The translations under genes were made by a program, and so were the position numbers. Shown here piece by piece: positions 25,133 through 36,131 of a stretch of 64,000 bases of DNA; position 1 is the stretch's first letter, and the number at the start of each line of letters is the position of its first letter. The notes under the pieces were generated by a model that was not told where the DNA came from, made no database searches, and saw nothing but the letters and a program-made list of their open reading frames with translations. The DNA lies in NCBI RefSeq assembly GCF_000182925.2, contig NC_026504.1:1364001-1428000 (forward strand), in the 5' to 3' direction. This stretch comes from Neurospora crassa OR74A (Eukaryota; Ascomycota; Sordariomycetes; Sordariales; Sordariaceae).

Positions 25133-25960
25133 TCATTCCTGCGGCGCAGTCCAAGTCACCTTCATCTTGTCCTTCTTCCGGCTCTTCCCCGTCACCCGTC
25201 TCAAAAACCTCTTAATCGCCCGCCTCACCGCCCGTGGGAACTTCCTCACCCTCTTCGAGAGTTTGGAAGAAGTCGACCTGCCCGATCTCCTTGACGAGAT
25301 CGTAGTACTAGTGTGGGCTCGCTTGTTGGTTACCGGGACGGGCAAGCTATGGTCGGTGGTGCCGGCGGTGAAACCGCCGTTGGCGCTGACCGTGCCGTCT
25401 AGGCCGTGGTTGCTATGCATGGCATGGGGAGGGTGAGGATGAGGATGAAAGGAGTTCGAGTTGGGATTGGTTCGGGAGTGAAGATGAGGTTGGGGTGTAG
25501 ACGAATCGGAGCGGATGGTGGAAGGGGTGGATGAATCTGAGGGTGAGGGTTCGCTAACGATGTGGGAGGGATCTTCGAAGGGGTTGGTTGCGTTTTCTCC
25601 GCTGGAGGAAGCGATGGGAGCCGTGTGAGCAGTGGAGTAGGTATTGGATGTGGATGTTGTTGAGCGTTTGTGGCAGAGTTTGTTGCTGTTGCTGTCCAAG
25701 AGGTTGTGAGGATGTTTGTGGTTCATGTTGTTTGGACACGAGGAGGATGATTGCTGCTGGTGGTAGTCACCGTCGTCGTCAGAGTAGGTGCAGGAGCCGT
25801 TTATTTTGAGGTTCTTCATGAGGTTGGTGCGAGCAGGGCTGCTCTGGGTGTGGTCCTGGGTCCCGGAGCCAGAGGCGATGACGAGAGGCTCGGTGTCCGA
25901 GGGTCTTCGTTGCAGAGCAGGAGAACGGTGAGGAGTGCGAGATTGGGAGCGAAGGAACAT
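25133..25960 (-). CDS. Hypothetical Ser-rich protein with basic C terminus
   Basis: Not recognised. From the ATG at 25960 the frame encodes 275 residues starting MFLRSQSRTPH. The frame stays open about 50 codons further upstream without an ATG. That stretch contains a CTAAC branch-like site, and a GTATGT donor-like site lies near 26120, so the true start could lie in an upstream exon. The middle is Ser/Thr/Asn/His-rich and probably disordered (ENATNPFEDPSHIV, a polar His/Pro run). The last 50 residues are strongly basic with an amphipathic look (KLSKRVRKFPRAVRRAIKRFL), suggesting membrane-surface or nucleic-acid binding. The reading frame runs to a single TGA at 25133. Confidence 0.55.
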   Translation of the reverse strand: MFLRSQSRTPHRSPALQRRPSDTEPLVIASGSGTQDHTQSSPARTNLMKNLKINGSCTYSDDDGDYHQQQSSSSCPNNMNHKHPHNLLDSNSNKLCHKRSTTSTSNTYSTAHTAPIASSSGENATNPFEDPSHIVSEPSPSDSSTPSTIRSDSSTPQPHLHSRTNPNSNSFHPHPHPPHAMHSNHGLDGTVSANGGFTAGTTDHSLPVPVTNKRAHTSTTISSRRSGRSTSSKLSKRVRKFPRAVRRAIKRFLRRVTGKSRKKDKMKVTWTAPQE

Positions 25961-27578
25961 GAGGCGTTTGCGGAGTTGTTTCTCTTCGATGGGGGTAAGC
26001 TCTTCGGTTTCCCTTTGCAAGATGTGAGCGGGGTGAGTCGTGATCGGTTAGATGGCAAATAGCTAGACTCGGAGGTCAGCGGAAAGGGTCATAAGAGGGT
26101 GCTTGAATCCGGGACATACAGATATGGGTTTAGGAGGAAAGACCAGGGCGTACTAGGGAATATTGGAGCAGACAAGTGATTGATTTATCGATGATTGGGT
26201 AGGGTGGTGGCTGTTATAGGAAGGTTGGGCACAATGATCGTATCAAAGACAAGGCGAGGAATTCAGACATGATGGATGAAAATGTAGAAGAGGAGTTCGT
26301 CCAAAGCAAGCGGGTTAACTTGGATTTGAGCGAGGGAGGGAAACATGATCGGGAAAGAGTATTCTCTTCGCGCCTTCTTCAACTTTATGCTCCGTCGGGT
26401 CCGTTCTCATTTCCAAGAAGGGAAGGTTCGTTGGGAAGACTGATAGCAGACGGCAGGTACCTCCAAGCCGGAGCGAACTGGCGTCACGGAGCGGGGAGCC
26501 ACAACTTGGAACACTGCAAGGGAAAGTTCTCGCTGATGGGCAGTCTCTCTCCCGCTTCCGTCAGACACCCGCTTATGCGTTCCTTCATCCACTGCTTTGA
26601 TCAGTGATCAGGAAGAGATAACAGAGGTACAGCTTTGCAACAAAGGTAACAATCTCTTACAACACTTCAGGATTCTCCCATGCGTCAAACAAACGCACAC
26701 ATACAAGTCCGTCTTTCTGACTCGATTGCAGACCACCAATCCTCTGGGAGCCACTCGTTATTGAGTTGTCCATCTACCATGAGATCCACGAGGTTTATGT
26801 TCTTGGGGCTCACACGACACCCGAGTTGCCTACTGAGCGCTCGGCGTATCAAGTTGCCGGGACTGTGCCAGAAGAACCTTTTCATCACTCAGTCAATGGC
26901 GCCCCTTGGTCACCAGTCGACACATTTGAATTCTTCACAACAACGGTATAGATCCCAACCGACCGGAATCTGGGGCCGTGGACGGAAAGTCATCTATTTA
27001 GGAGGGTTTTTCTCTTTGATCAAGAATTACCGCCTGATCCCTCTTGTATTGCCTGAGTGTTTGACAACGAAAGAGATGTAATGTGCTAGATGTTGATAGA
27101 CTGTATGAGAGTGTGTAATGTTTTGTATGAAAGTGGAAGGTAAGTACAAAACCTGTCGTCGTCGGGCATCAAAAACATATCCCCCCTTCCCATCGGCAGC
27201 CACTCTTGCATTCGCATTGATCCAACGACGATATTGGCAACTCAGAATATGGCTGAGCAGTAGCTGCCGTTGTTATATTTCTCAGAAACTTTATCTTTGC
27301 AATCGAGCCATCTCTTGGATCACAAAGCTTTACAAACTGGTGAAGGATTCAGGGGCTTGGTAAACAATCATCACGAGGGTTAGGGTAAATGGCTGTGTGT
27401 GATGGCGGAGGCCGGCTAGCGCCGCATATCGGAGGGATCAGCTCGGCAACCCCTCATGCATCTCACCCAAGTCATCGACTTGCACCAAACATTCCACCAC
27501 TACGTTCATTTCACTCTCAAACACTCTCAATCGAGAGCCTGAACATCAAAGCTGATCAGAAAAAGAAAACCCGCAACC
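25961..27578. other. Divergent intergenic region
   Basis: Between the hypothetical minus-strand gene and the HRI1-like gene. May contain a 5' untranslated exon and intron of the minus-strand gene (donor-like GTATGT near 26120). A 112-codon ATG frame at 26269-26607 on the plus strand shows no motif. Nothing else supported. Confidence 0.4.
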
Positions 27579-28622
27579 ATGGCCCCCGAACAAAAAAGCG
27601 ACATCTCAATCCGCCACTCCATCCGCTGGATCCCCAGCTCCTCTCCTTCCTCCAGCAGCGACACTTCCCCACCTTCGGAGCCAACCTCAACCATTGTCCT
27701 CACCTCTCCCAGCGGCCGCTTCGTCGATCTGCGTATTTTCAAAGAAGATCCTTCCTCGCCCAACCACACCTCCGTTTTCATCAATCTCAACTCCCACACT
27801 GGGTCCGAAACCGAAGCCGACGAGGCCAAAACTCTCCCCCTCTCCCGCCTGGACTGGGCCATAGCCGGCACTTCCACGCACACCTCCACCCGCCCTACCA
27901 TCGGTTATTATGGGCAAAAATTGATTCTGCCTGATGGGCGCACGGTCAATGGGACGACCGCGGATTTGAAGAGCGGGAAGCACCCGTATATGAGGGGAAG
28001 ATGGACGCATTGGGTTGATTCTAGGGTTTTGCACGCTGAGGAGAAAATCAGTGCTGAGGCGGGGGATAATGGGTCAAGTACCGATGAGGCGGCGGCTGAT
28101 GAGGGGGATATGTACCGGATTCCTGGCGAGGGTAATGAGAAGCTTGCGTTGGAAAAGGGGAGGATGGTTAACCCCGAGAGTGGGCAAGAGGAGGAGTATG
28201 AGGAGGTTTGGGTACCGGATGAGGAAGGGGTGGCGGAGCCTCCGTATGTGGATTGTGTTGTGTGGGAGTTGGATGATAAGTTGAAGAATAAGAAGGGGAG
28301 GGTTGTGAAGGTGGGAAGGTGGGCTCAGGGGATTTCGAGGAGGGGAAATGAGTTGTTGTGTGAGCGGTGGAAGTGGGTGGGTGGTGAGAATGAACAGAGT
28401 GGATGGAGGTTGGAGGCGAGAGTTAAGGGTTATGTGGGTGGCGAGGAGAAACGGAAAGTGGATGAGAAGGATGGGAGTTACCTGGATGAACCCCTGGTGT
28501 TTCCGAGGGCGCTCATTGATGATATGATCAGCGTGGGAGAGGCAGGAAATACGAAGGAAGTTGGGGACGCGGTCAAAGAAAGTAACGGTGATGTGTGGAC
28601 GCTGGTGGAGTGGTGTCCTTGA
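27579..28622 (+). CDS. HRI1-family protein
   Basis: Intronless, 347 residues. Resembles fungal HRI1 (Hrr25-interacting protein 1 of yeast), a soluble beta-barrel-type protein of unclear function that interacts with the casein kinase Hrr25 and with Sec63-linked factors. Family-like elements in order: HSIRWIPS at the N terminus, PTSTIVLTSPSGRFVDLRI, LDWAIAGTS, RWTHWVDSR, DEGDMYRIPGEG, LEKGRMVNPESG with the following YEEVW, CVVWELDD, VVKVGRWAQGI and ERWKWV. The start is ATG 27579 in a good context (CAACCATGGCC). Codon third positions change from C-rich to G-rich about halfway. Identification is from memory of the family; 0.7 sure of the name, near certain that it is a gene. Confidence 0.75.
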   Translation: MAPEQKSDISIRHSIRWIPSSSPSSSSDTSPPSEPTSTIVLTSPSGRFVDLRIFKEDPSSPNHTSVFINLNSHTGSETEADEAKTLPLSRLDWAIAGTSTHTSTRPTIGYYGQKLILPDGRTVNGTTADLKSGKHPYMRGRWTHWVDSRVLHAEEKISAEAGDNGSSTDEAAADEGDMYRIPGEGNEKLALEKGRMVNPESGQEEEYEEVWVPDEEGVAEPPYVDCVVWELDDKLKNKKGRVVKVGRWAQGISRRGNELLCERWKWVGGENEQSGWRLEARVKGYVGGEEKRKVDEKDGSYLDEPLVFPRALIDDMISVGEAGNTKEVGDAVKESNGDVWTLVEWCP

Positions 28623-29145
28623 AAGGCTGATGATCTGTTTATATGTGTGGTATTACCTTGAGGCAGAAAGGGGTATACTATTTGGTGGTATAGGGAATTA
28701 TTACCATTTTGGGGGTTTCTTCTACGATGGTAATAATGATACTTTGTCTTACAGCTGCCTCCTCTGGACGGCAACCAACCATGAATACCGTACAGAAAAT
28801 TACGGATTACACCATCTCATGCATCATTGCATCCCTCATCCAATGTCTGGGCTTTATCTTAAGGTATCAACTGCTCAGCATCTTCAAAGCCGAAAAACAA
28901 TACATCCCCAATGACGCTTATTCTAGGAGGTTTACATCCATGGAGGCAGGAGAGGGGGTTTGATACGCTAGTTACATGCTACCCAATAGATCGCTTAGTA
29001 ATATACTCCTTCTCCAACTTCCCCTCCTTTCATCTTGACGACTTAATAAGACTTTAACATTCTCAAACTCAAACTCAACCACAGCCATAATTTCAACTCC
29101 AATTTCAGCCTTAGACCCACAACACCAACTACTCACCTACCCACC
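28623..29145. other. Intergenic region
   Basis: About 520 bases between tandem genes; C/A-rich leader-like sequence just before 29146. Nothing else seen. Confidence 0.5.
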
Positions 29146-29922
29146 ATGGCATCCTCAACCGCCACTACAACCACTGACCCAATCATCACCGGCACCGGCA
29201 ACGCCCGTTTCAACGCCGACGCTGCCAACTGGGACTCCAACCCATCCATCCAACTCGCCACCTCCCTAGCCTTCGAATCCTACCTTTCCCGCTTGCCTTC
29301 TCCCTCAGAACTATCATCTTTCAACGTCCTCGAAATCGGCTGCGGCACTGGCTTGCTATCTCTCCTTCTCGCGCCCCACATCCGCTCCCTCACAGCCGTT
29401 GACGCGGCGGAGGGTATGATCGACGTTCTCACTCACAAGTTATCGCCTGGCGGTACCTATGAGCAAGTGAAGAATGTCCGGCCAGTTGCAGCACTGCTCG
29501 AGGACCCGGAAGACCCTATCATCAAAATCGATCCCGTTACGGGGGAGGCGTGGGAGGGCAAGTTCGATTTGGTCATATCGCATCTGGTGTTGCACCACGT
29601 TGCTGATCTGACGGCGCTGTTCAAAACCATTTATGGTACCCTGAAACCCGGCACTGGTAGGGTGGTGACGACGGACTTTGAGAATTTCGGTCCGGAAGCG
29701 AGGAAGTTTCATCCGGAGGCTAAGATGGATGGGGTGGAGAGGCATGGGATTACCAAGGAGGAAATGGAGGAGATACTGAAGGGGGTGGGGTTTGAGGAGG
29801 TTAAAGTTGAGAGGGGGTTTGTACTGCAGAAGAGGGTGGAGAGTGAGCCAGGGAAGGGGGATATGGAGAAGGGACCGGTGATGGAGTTTCCTTTTTTGGT
29901 TTGTGAGGGGAGGAGGGTTTGA
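29146..29922 (+). CDS. Class I SAM-dependent methyltransferase
   Basis: Intronless, 258 residues, Methyltransf_11/UbiE-like fold. Motif I is VLEIGCGTGLLSLLL (near residues 65-80). The acidic ribose-binding strand end is AVDAAEGMIDVL, motif IV is FDLVISHLVLHHV, and KTIYGTLKPGTGRVVTTDF forms the beta-5 region. The C-terminal GVGFEEVKVERGFVL pattern is common to small-molecule methyltransferases of this group. The acceptor substrate cannot be told from sequence. An Ala/Thr-rich N-terminal stretch precedes the fold. Confidence 0.88.
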   Translation: MASSTATTTTDPIITGTGNARFNADAANWDSNPSIQLATSLAFESYLSRLPSPSELSSFNVLEIGCGTGLLSLLLAPHIRSLTAVDAAEGMIDVLTHKLSPGGTYEQVKNVRPVAALLEDPEDPIIKIDPVTGEAWEGKFDLVISHLVLHHVADLTALFKTIYGTLKPGTGRVVTTDFENFGPEARKFHPEAKMDGVERHGITKEEMEEILKGVGFEEVKVERGFVLQKRVESEPGKGDMEKGPVMEFPFLVCEGRRV

Positions 29923-30222
29923 GTGTGGTTGAATATGTTGGGAAGGCGTTATGGAAAGGGTTCGCTTTTGGGATGATTTGGGACGGGATGCACTTTCTTC
30001 ACAGTGCTAAGAATCTGAGTGGTTTCTGGGTCGGTGTGGAACTGTCAGCTTGGGATCTTGAAAAAGATGGTAGAGGTTTGTCGGACCTTAGTTCCCGTTT
30101 AACTTCGCCAAAGGACGCTTCAAGTCCATCAATATGGTCTTGCTGGGTTCTCGTGGTACTGAAGTTGAGAGTCAGCGTCAACAAAGGGTCATGTTTGATA
30201 TAATTGGTATGAGAATGAAGGA
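29923..30222. other. Intergenic region
   Basis: Convergent 3' region between the methyltransferase and the minus-strand membrane protein gene; nothing recognised. Confidence 0.45.
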
Positions 30223-30724
30223 TTACATGAGGAGAAATGTCAACTGGATGGTGTTCAGATGTTGGAATTGTGTCTCAATCGCGGCCACGGCACCCATTAC
30301 TGCAAGCTTCGATTAGCAGTCCCCTCGGTGGGGAGAGGAAGGTACCAGGTAGGTTAGGTATGTTACCGTCAGGTCGATTATACCACCACCAGTAATGCTT
30401 TTTGCTGTATGTGTCAAGCGCATTTCTTGCTTTTTGATGATGTTGTTTAATCTTTTCAAGGGTCATGAGAAAGTCGATTTTACTCTGACTGCCTTCCCAG
30501 TCCGAGTGCGCCTCTCTGTCGAGTTTCTCGAAGTGGTATTCTATCTCACGAATGTGATTTTCTCTCGCCTGTAACTTTTCTCGTATGTCTTCAATTTCCC
30601 TTTCCGCGCTGTGTGTTGTAGACAGGAAGGTAACAACAAGTGTGAGAAGTCCAAGAGCGAATGTCAACAAGCCAACCACATTGCTGATAGTGGATAAAGG
30701 ACTGTCGCCTTGGTCATCGGACAT
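30223..30724 (-). CDS. Small membrane-anchored coiled-coil protein (paralogue of the gene at 39508)
   Basis: Starts MSDDQGDSPLSTISNVVGLL at 30724. Residues about 10-33 form one transmembrane helix, followed by a charged coiled coil (EREIEDIREKLQAREN, HFEKLDREAH). Two 3' structures are possible. Read through, the frame ends with TGA at 30275 (149 residues). A 67-bp intron (30366-30300; GTAACA donor, CTAAT branch, TGCAG acceptor) would instead end at TAA 30223 (144 residues, tail VMGAVAAIETQ). I favour splicing because all three signals are present. The N-terminal helix is clearly related to that of the protein encoded at 39508 (VGLLTFAL versus VGLLTFTL, both after ST and a small residue pair). 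Function unknown. Confidence 0.65.
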
Positions 30725-31492
30725 CTTGTATTTCTGGTGAGGATGGCCTTGCCTGGAGGGTTCGGCAGGTTCAGCGGCGCCGAAAAATAAAATAGGTTTA
30801 GGCCTGATACAAATTCCTGTCATAGGACCGCAAGAGCCGCCAAAGTGCCTCTGCGAGAGATATGAAAGGTGTGCCTAGTATGTCAAAGGCCCTAGTTTAC
30901 GAATTACGGAATTCTAGACAACGAAGATTATGAGAAACGCCCTTGTAGGCTCATTGCCGTCCAGATTCGGTTGACATATGCATGGACACTCTTCTCGGCC
31001 ACCCTTAGCTGGAGGCATCCATCGGAGCATTCCAGTTACAATGCCTGGGTGGGGCTGTGTACCTAGTACTACCATTAGCAGTTGCCTTCTTCGCTCACCG
31101 GTAGAATGCTGTGTAATGGGAGGTGTCGCAGTCGTCCCCCATCATTATTAAAGCCCTGTACTACTCCAGTCTGAGGGCCTATCTCGCTTTCCCGAGTCGT
31201 TCTTTCTGACAAGCAAGCAACTACGGCAATCTTCCCAATGCTTCGCCTCTTCCTTGATACGTTACCATGAATACCAGGCTCAATACTACGCCTTTGAATG
31301 ATTCAGTTATGATATCGAACATCTGTCTCCACGGTGTGACCATCAACAAGGCTCAGCTATGGGCAGCCCGTGTCTGAGGGGCCCCGACCTATATGGACTC
31401 AATCTCCCCAGCGCACCGCCAGCTGAACCATCATCGCTTGGTTACGAATCAACTCCCGTCCTCATGTCCACCACACCTCCTCAAAGCCCATA
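30725..31492. other. Divergent intergenic region
   Basis: 770 bases between two divergent genes; must contain both promoters. No coding potential and no clear motif seen. Confidence 0.45.
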
Positions 31493-33659
31493 ATGTCTGT
31501 CGAAAAGATGATTAAGCTGACTCGAAGTGATGACCAGTCGATTACTGTCACTTTCGGAACCGATACTTTTACAATTGCCTTCTTCGAAGTCCCCAGGGTT
31601 AGCGACAATGCAGAACGTCGCTTCCAGCGTGTTCGCGAGCCACGGGCAGACGTTAATGAGACCAAAGAGACGAACACTCCAGGGCCCCACAACTTTCCCT
31701 TCACTATATACGGTTCCCCAACAGAAGATGATGCCAAAGACAAGAAGAAGGAGAAGCAGGGAAGCGGAAGCCACTTCCTTGCCATCAAAGGTAAGTTATC
31801 CCTCTCAGTTCAACGCTGATAGCACTATATTAAGGAATACCTTAATTTACAGATGACAAGGCCTTCGCAATTCGCATAGTTGGAGACTGCAAGGAGTCTG
31901 CTTTCAAGGTCAAGGTCAGAGTGGGGGGTGTGAATGTTCTCCAGCACACCACATTTGGGAGGAAGAGTCAAGACTACTTCGTCGTCTCCGAGCAGAAATG
32001 GATTTGGGGAAAGCAAGTCGGCAAGGATACTGCACGTCAATTTCGTGTTCTCCGTCGTGGAAGAGAGAGGTATGTCTCATTGCCCGTCACGATCCGGATC
32101 GAGTTCCCTTCTGACATGTTGTGACCCTCTGTAGACTGTCTCTCCGGTACCAGCTCCGGAATAACAACATTAAGAAAGAAGTCGAGATTAAAATCACTTC
32201 CCGCCGTCTAGCTCTGCCAACCGGCTCAAGCAGTTATTTCCCGCCAGCCTCTACAGGTATGACTTCGGCCGGTCCGGACTTTGGTGGTTTGTGCGCCACG
32301 CATATTCCTGTTATCACTAGAGGTATGCTACGTTGTATCATGCTACAGCAAGTTCATCATTCAACACCACCGCCATCTTTATTTGACGCAGATCATTTCA
32401 AACACTTATCCTCCGACGATAAGGCGCCAACACCGCAGGTAGCCTTTCAAGAACTTCCTTCCAATAACGCGGGTTTGTCAACCCCCGACAGCCATGGCAT
32501 AGTACCACCGGGATCACCGCTACTGACAACCTCCCACGAACCGGATTCCGAAGACTTCTTGGTTGACGAGGAGTTTTTCGACACAATGCCCTACGGCGAT
32601 ACCACGCCAGCATCGCTGCAAGGATTGCCTCAAGCACCCCAAATCCATAGGTTTGGGCCGCCATCTCGCGCAGACCCTACAGAGGTTGTCATCTCTTCAT
32701 CCAGCGATGATACGCCAAGTAGCTCACAATCACAACAAATCAGTCAAGCCCCTGCTTCCAATGATACCGATTCATCCAACTCCTCCTTACAGTACATGTC
32801 CGGAGTCCCGACCATAAGCTACAGGCCGTCACTACCAGCACGAGCGGAATCGGTGCTACGACCACCAGCAGGAGTGGAATTAGTATCACTACCACCATCA
32901 CTGGTATCAGAAACACGGGTACATAGCCAGGCAATAATTATAGATGTAACACCACAACCCGCCAGCAATCAAGAAAGCATCCACTCTGACCTCGAAGAGG
33001 ACATGCTTCCGCACCAGATGGTCGTTGGAACTGGCGGTCTAATCGAGCAAATCGTCTGCCCGGACAAACACCCCGAATTGATTGACGGTGAAACCGTGAC
33101 ACTCAAGTTCAAAATCGTCGACGACCCACGATACCTGCCAAAACACCTGCAGAATCTGGCAGAACCAGAAGAAACAGCTGTAGGAGGCATGCGTATTCGT
33201 GGAACCGGACCTGGTGGAAACTACCACGAGGTGCCAAACCCGCCTACAGGAACCTTTCGAGCTCTCGCGCCGGTTGTTACGGATCCGGATGGGTTGAGAC
33301 GGGATATCAGGTCGCCTATGGAGATGGAGCTGAGCGTTGATGGGCATGGGGAGCCGCTGGAGCCGCCGGAAGATTCGGGGGATGGGTCGGTGGGAGAGCG
33401 GGATGAGGGGGGCAGGGCGACAGATGATGGAGGAGATGATGGCGATGCAAGAGGGTTCCAGGTGCTTTGGGGAGAGGCCGAAAATCAGCCACGGGGTTTG
33501 ATGAATGACATACGGATGAAGAAAAAGAGGAGGGAACAACGGAAGCGAGGTGGGGTGGGGATGATGGCTGAGAAGCGAGAGGAGCCAAAAAGTGAGCGGA
33601 GTTCGAGATGGCGGAGGTTTGTTGATGCGTTGAGGCGAGTTTTGACTTTGGCTCGGTAA
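31493..33659 (+). CDS. Fungal protein with QDY-type beta domain and disordered tail
   Basis: Three exons (31493-31790, 31853-32069, 32135-33659) give 679 residues. Residues 1-210 look like a compact beta domain: ITVTFGTDTFTIAFFEVP, FAIRIVGDCKES, VNVLQHTTFGRKS, then QDYFVVSEQKWIWGKQVG followed by RQF. A QDY-hV-x-Q-W motif followed by RQF recurs in a set of Ascomycete and Basidiomycete proteins of unknown function; this link is from memory. Residues 240-430 are Ser/Pro/Thr-rich. A second conserved-looking block (MVVGTGGLIEQ, then DKHPELIDGETVTLKFKIVD and LPKHLQNLAEPE) precedes an acidic, then Lys/Arg-rich tail. A 69-nt segment, 32323-32391, has intron signals but is stop-free and a multiple of three, so it may be optionally spliced. 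Confidence 0.75.
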
Positions 33660-34328
33660 AGTCCAGGTTGTCTGGTTTCTTGTGATGATAAACTGGCAGT
33701 GACTGAGCACAAGTTCTGAATGAAGAGACCAGTCATAACATTGGTGGACATGCTCTGGAACTTTGTCCACTGCGTCTTCAGGGTAACAATTCCAGGCACT
33801 ACTCATTTTCTTTCGAGAATGACACTTCCATCGAATAATTTGAAATACGCGCGCAAACTCCACCCGCTCTTTGATTCTTTGTTCCTCGAACATCACAATC
33901 TTTCGCGCTGAAGAAGCCGAACTGTCAAGAGGTCGAAAGAGCTATCTTAGGTGACGAGGTTAATAATGTTCACGGCCGCGGAAAACACTGCTGTCCTGTG
34001 AATTGTTTGACATGCTTGTGATTATCGTTGAGTATGGCAGGTGCTAGGCCGTTGATAGACTGGAAAGAATTTGTTCAAAGTAACACTCATGTCTAAATGA
34101 TATAGGTCGGTTCGAGGTCATGGAATAGATAACGGGATAAAGGCTCCGGCAGCTGAGCGCGTACGAATACCCCCTTGAGACAAAAATCGCTCGCTGTAAG
34201 GCTGAATCAACCCGCCACGGGTCAGCTAAAGTACTCACCCATTGATTCCCAACATGCCTTCTGCAGATATCAAGCCACCGACCACAAACAACCAAAGTAG
34301 TGCCTCCACTGCCTCATCCCCCCTTCGC
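33660..34328. other. Convergent 3' region
   Basis: Between convergent genes; no coding sequence or structured element recognised. Confidence 0.45.
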
Positions 34329-35589
34329 TCAGTTCAGCTTCTTCTGCGCCTCCTCCTGCGCCAACACCCGCTCCAACACATTCATCTTGAACATGCGATA
34401 CATGACCAAATCCAACAACCAGTCCCCAAAGAAGGTACCAGCCCAAACGAGTCTCGCCCATCCACCCGCCCAGAAGTAATCCGCCCTGCCAAACCAGCTC
34501 CTCAAAATTAGCGGGGCTTCACCCTTCAGCGCATTCCTCACCAGCTTTCTCGCATACTCCTCCGTGCCCACCGTCGCGTTATTCTGCGAAAACGTCAAGC
34601 GGCGCTCAAAGAACTCCTTGACGCGCATGTAGAGGCTGTTCTCGGGCAGGGTGCGGTGCGTCTTGGAGGCAATTTGGGACCGGACGGTGCCCGTCATGGT
34701 GGTCATGACGCGCACGCCAAAGGGCTTGAGTTCCAAGCGCAAGGTGCGCGAGTACGAGACCACGGCGCCCTTGGTGGCGCAGTAGACGCTCCCAAAGACA
34801 TAAGGGGTGATGGCGGCGAGAGAGGCAATGTTGATGATGAGCCCGCGGGCGGCGATGAGTTGGTCGGCGAAGGCTTTGCACATGGCCATTACGCCAAAGA
34901 CGTTGGTCTCGAAGGTCTCGCGGACGTCGTCGAGGTCGATGTCGGTGGCGGGGTGGGTGTGGGTGCGGCCGCTGGTTGAAGGGGGGGGGGTGAGGGTTAG
35001 TAGGGATAGATGGTGGATGGATAAACATCAAAGGGAAAAGGGGGAAAGTAAACAATGGGGGACCGTGTGGCAGCATGAGGAACAGAACGTACGCGTTGTT
35101 GATGAGAATGTCAAGCTTGCCGCCGGTGATTTGGGCAACCTCCTCGTGGCAGGTCTTGATGCTCTCGGCGTTGGTGACGTCGAGGGCGAGGGTACTCATG
35201 CCCATGTCGGCCATCTCGGCCAAGACGGCTGGGTTGCGGGCCGTTGCGATGACATGGACGCCTTCATGGTGAAATTGTTAGTATTTTGTTTGATGGAATT
35301 CGATCTGAAAGCAACAGGCGGGATGCTTTGTAACTCCGGCTACGGGTAACTGTCGGTACACACCTTGCTTGTGAAACTCGAGGCAGAGGGCATGACCGAT
35401 GCCGCCTGGCGTGCAGCTGTTATAAGATAATGTCAGCGATTTGCTATCAGGAATCCATTGATGTGTTGGACAATTGGAGGGCCTAGAATAGAGGGCATGT
35501 CACAGACAACTCTTGTAAGGCAAATTGACAGCGCAATAAACTTACCCAGTGATCAAGACGGTCTTTTGTCCAGGAAGAGGGCCAGTCAT
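34329..35589 (-). CDS. Short-chain dehydrogenase, Ayr1-like acyl-DHAP reductase
   Basis: NADPH-dependent SDR resembling 1-acyldihydroxyacetone-phosphate reductase (yeast Ayr1), a lipid-droplet/ER enzyme of ether-lipid and phosphatidate synthesis. Four exons on the minus strand (35589-35546, 35416-35364, 35261-35093, 34971-34329) give 302 residues; every junction restores the family sequence. Intron 1 splits the cofactor loop ITG-CTPGGIGHAL, and intron 3 splits NNAG. The active-site YxxxK is VYCATKGAV, preceded by NIASLAAITPY with the catalytic Ser. The C terminus has an aromatic, hydrophobic segment (GWARLVWAGTFFGDWLLDLV) that fits membrane or droplet attachment. One acceptor, before 35261, is the unusual AAG. 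Substrate assignment is by family resemblance only. Confidence 0.88.
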
Positions 35590-36131
35590 TTCTGTTTTTG
35601 ACTGATAGGATGTTGATGTTGTATGGTGGTGAGATCTGAATTTGAGGACTGGGCTTTCGCTTTGTTTGGGTGAATTGCCCCGCTAACAAAGTCGGAGGAG
35701 ACATGCCGAGGCTTGTGAAACCATGCAATTCAAGGGTTAGGGTCGTATTGGCTCAGTCCCTTCTTTCATTTCACCTACCTTATCCAATATCGGGCTATCT
35801 TTGAAAATGTTGCGTTAAAAGCATGTTGGGATGATGGTAGGTAGGCTAGAGCAGGATACAAAGCCTAAAGCCAGCCAATATCAGGAGATTGTAAGAGGGG
35901 GAACGGCAAGTAATATCTCTGTGGTAAAGTGCCCCTCGCAGAATTAATCAGTGCCCTCCATTTATCCACAGCAGGCCTACTCATGAAACGGGGTCGAGGA
36001 TGAAGACTCGGCAGAAGCTATCGGCTCCTGGAAGTGAGTACTTAAGCACTCAGCCGAGCATCGTGAACCAAAGTTGTCCATGGCCGAAACAGCTACTCTA
36101 ATCACAGCCAAGCACCTACCTTCACATCACG
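35590..36131. other. Divergent intergenic region
   Basis: 540 bases carrying the promoters of the reductase (minus) and the secreted DUF8021 protein (plus). No specific element recognised. Confidence 0.45.

Noticed and set aside
26269-26607. 112-codon ATG frame divergent from the basic-tailed hypothetical gene
   Set aside because: Overlaps the probable promoter and leader of the minus-strand gene and shows no recognisable domain.
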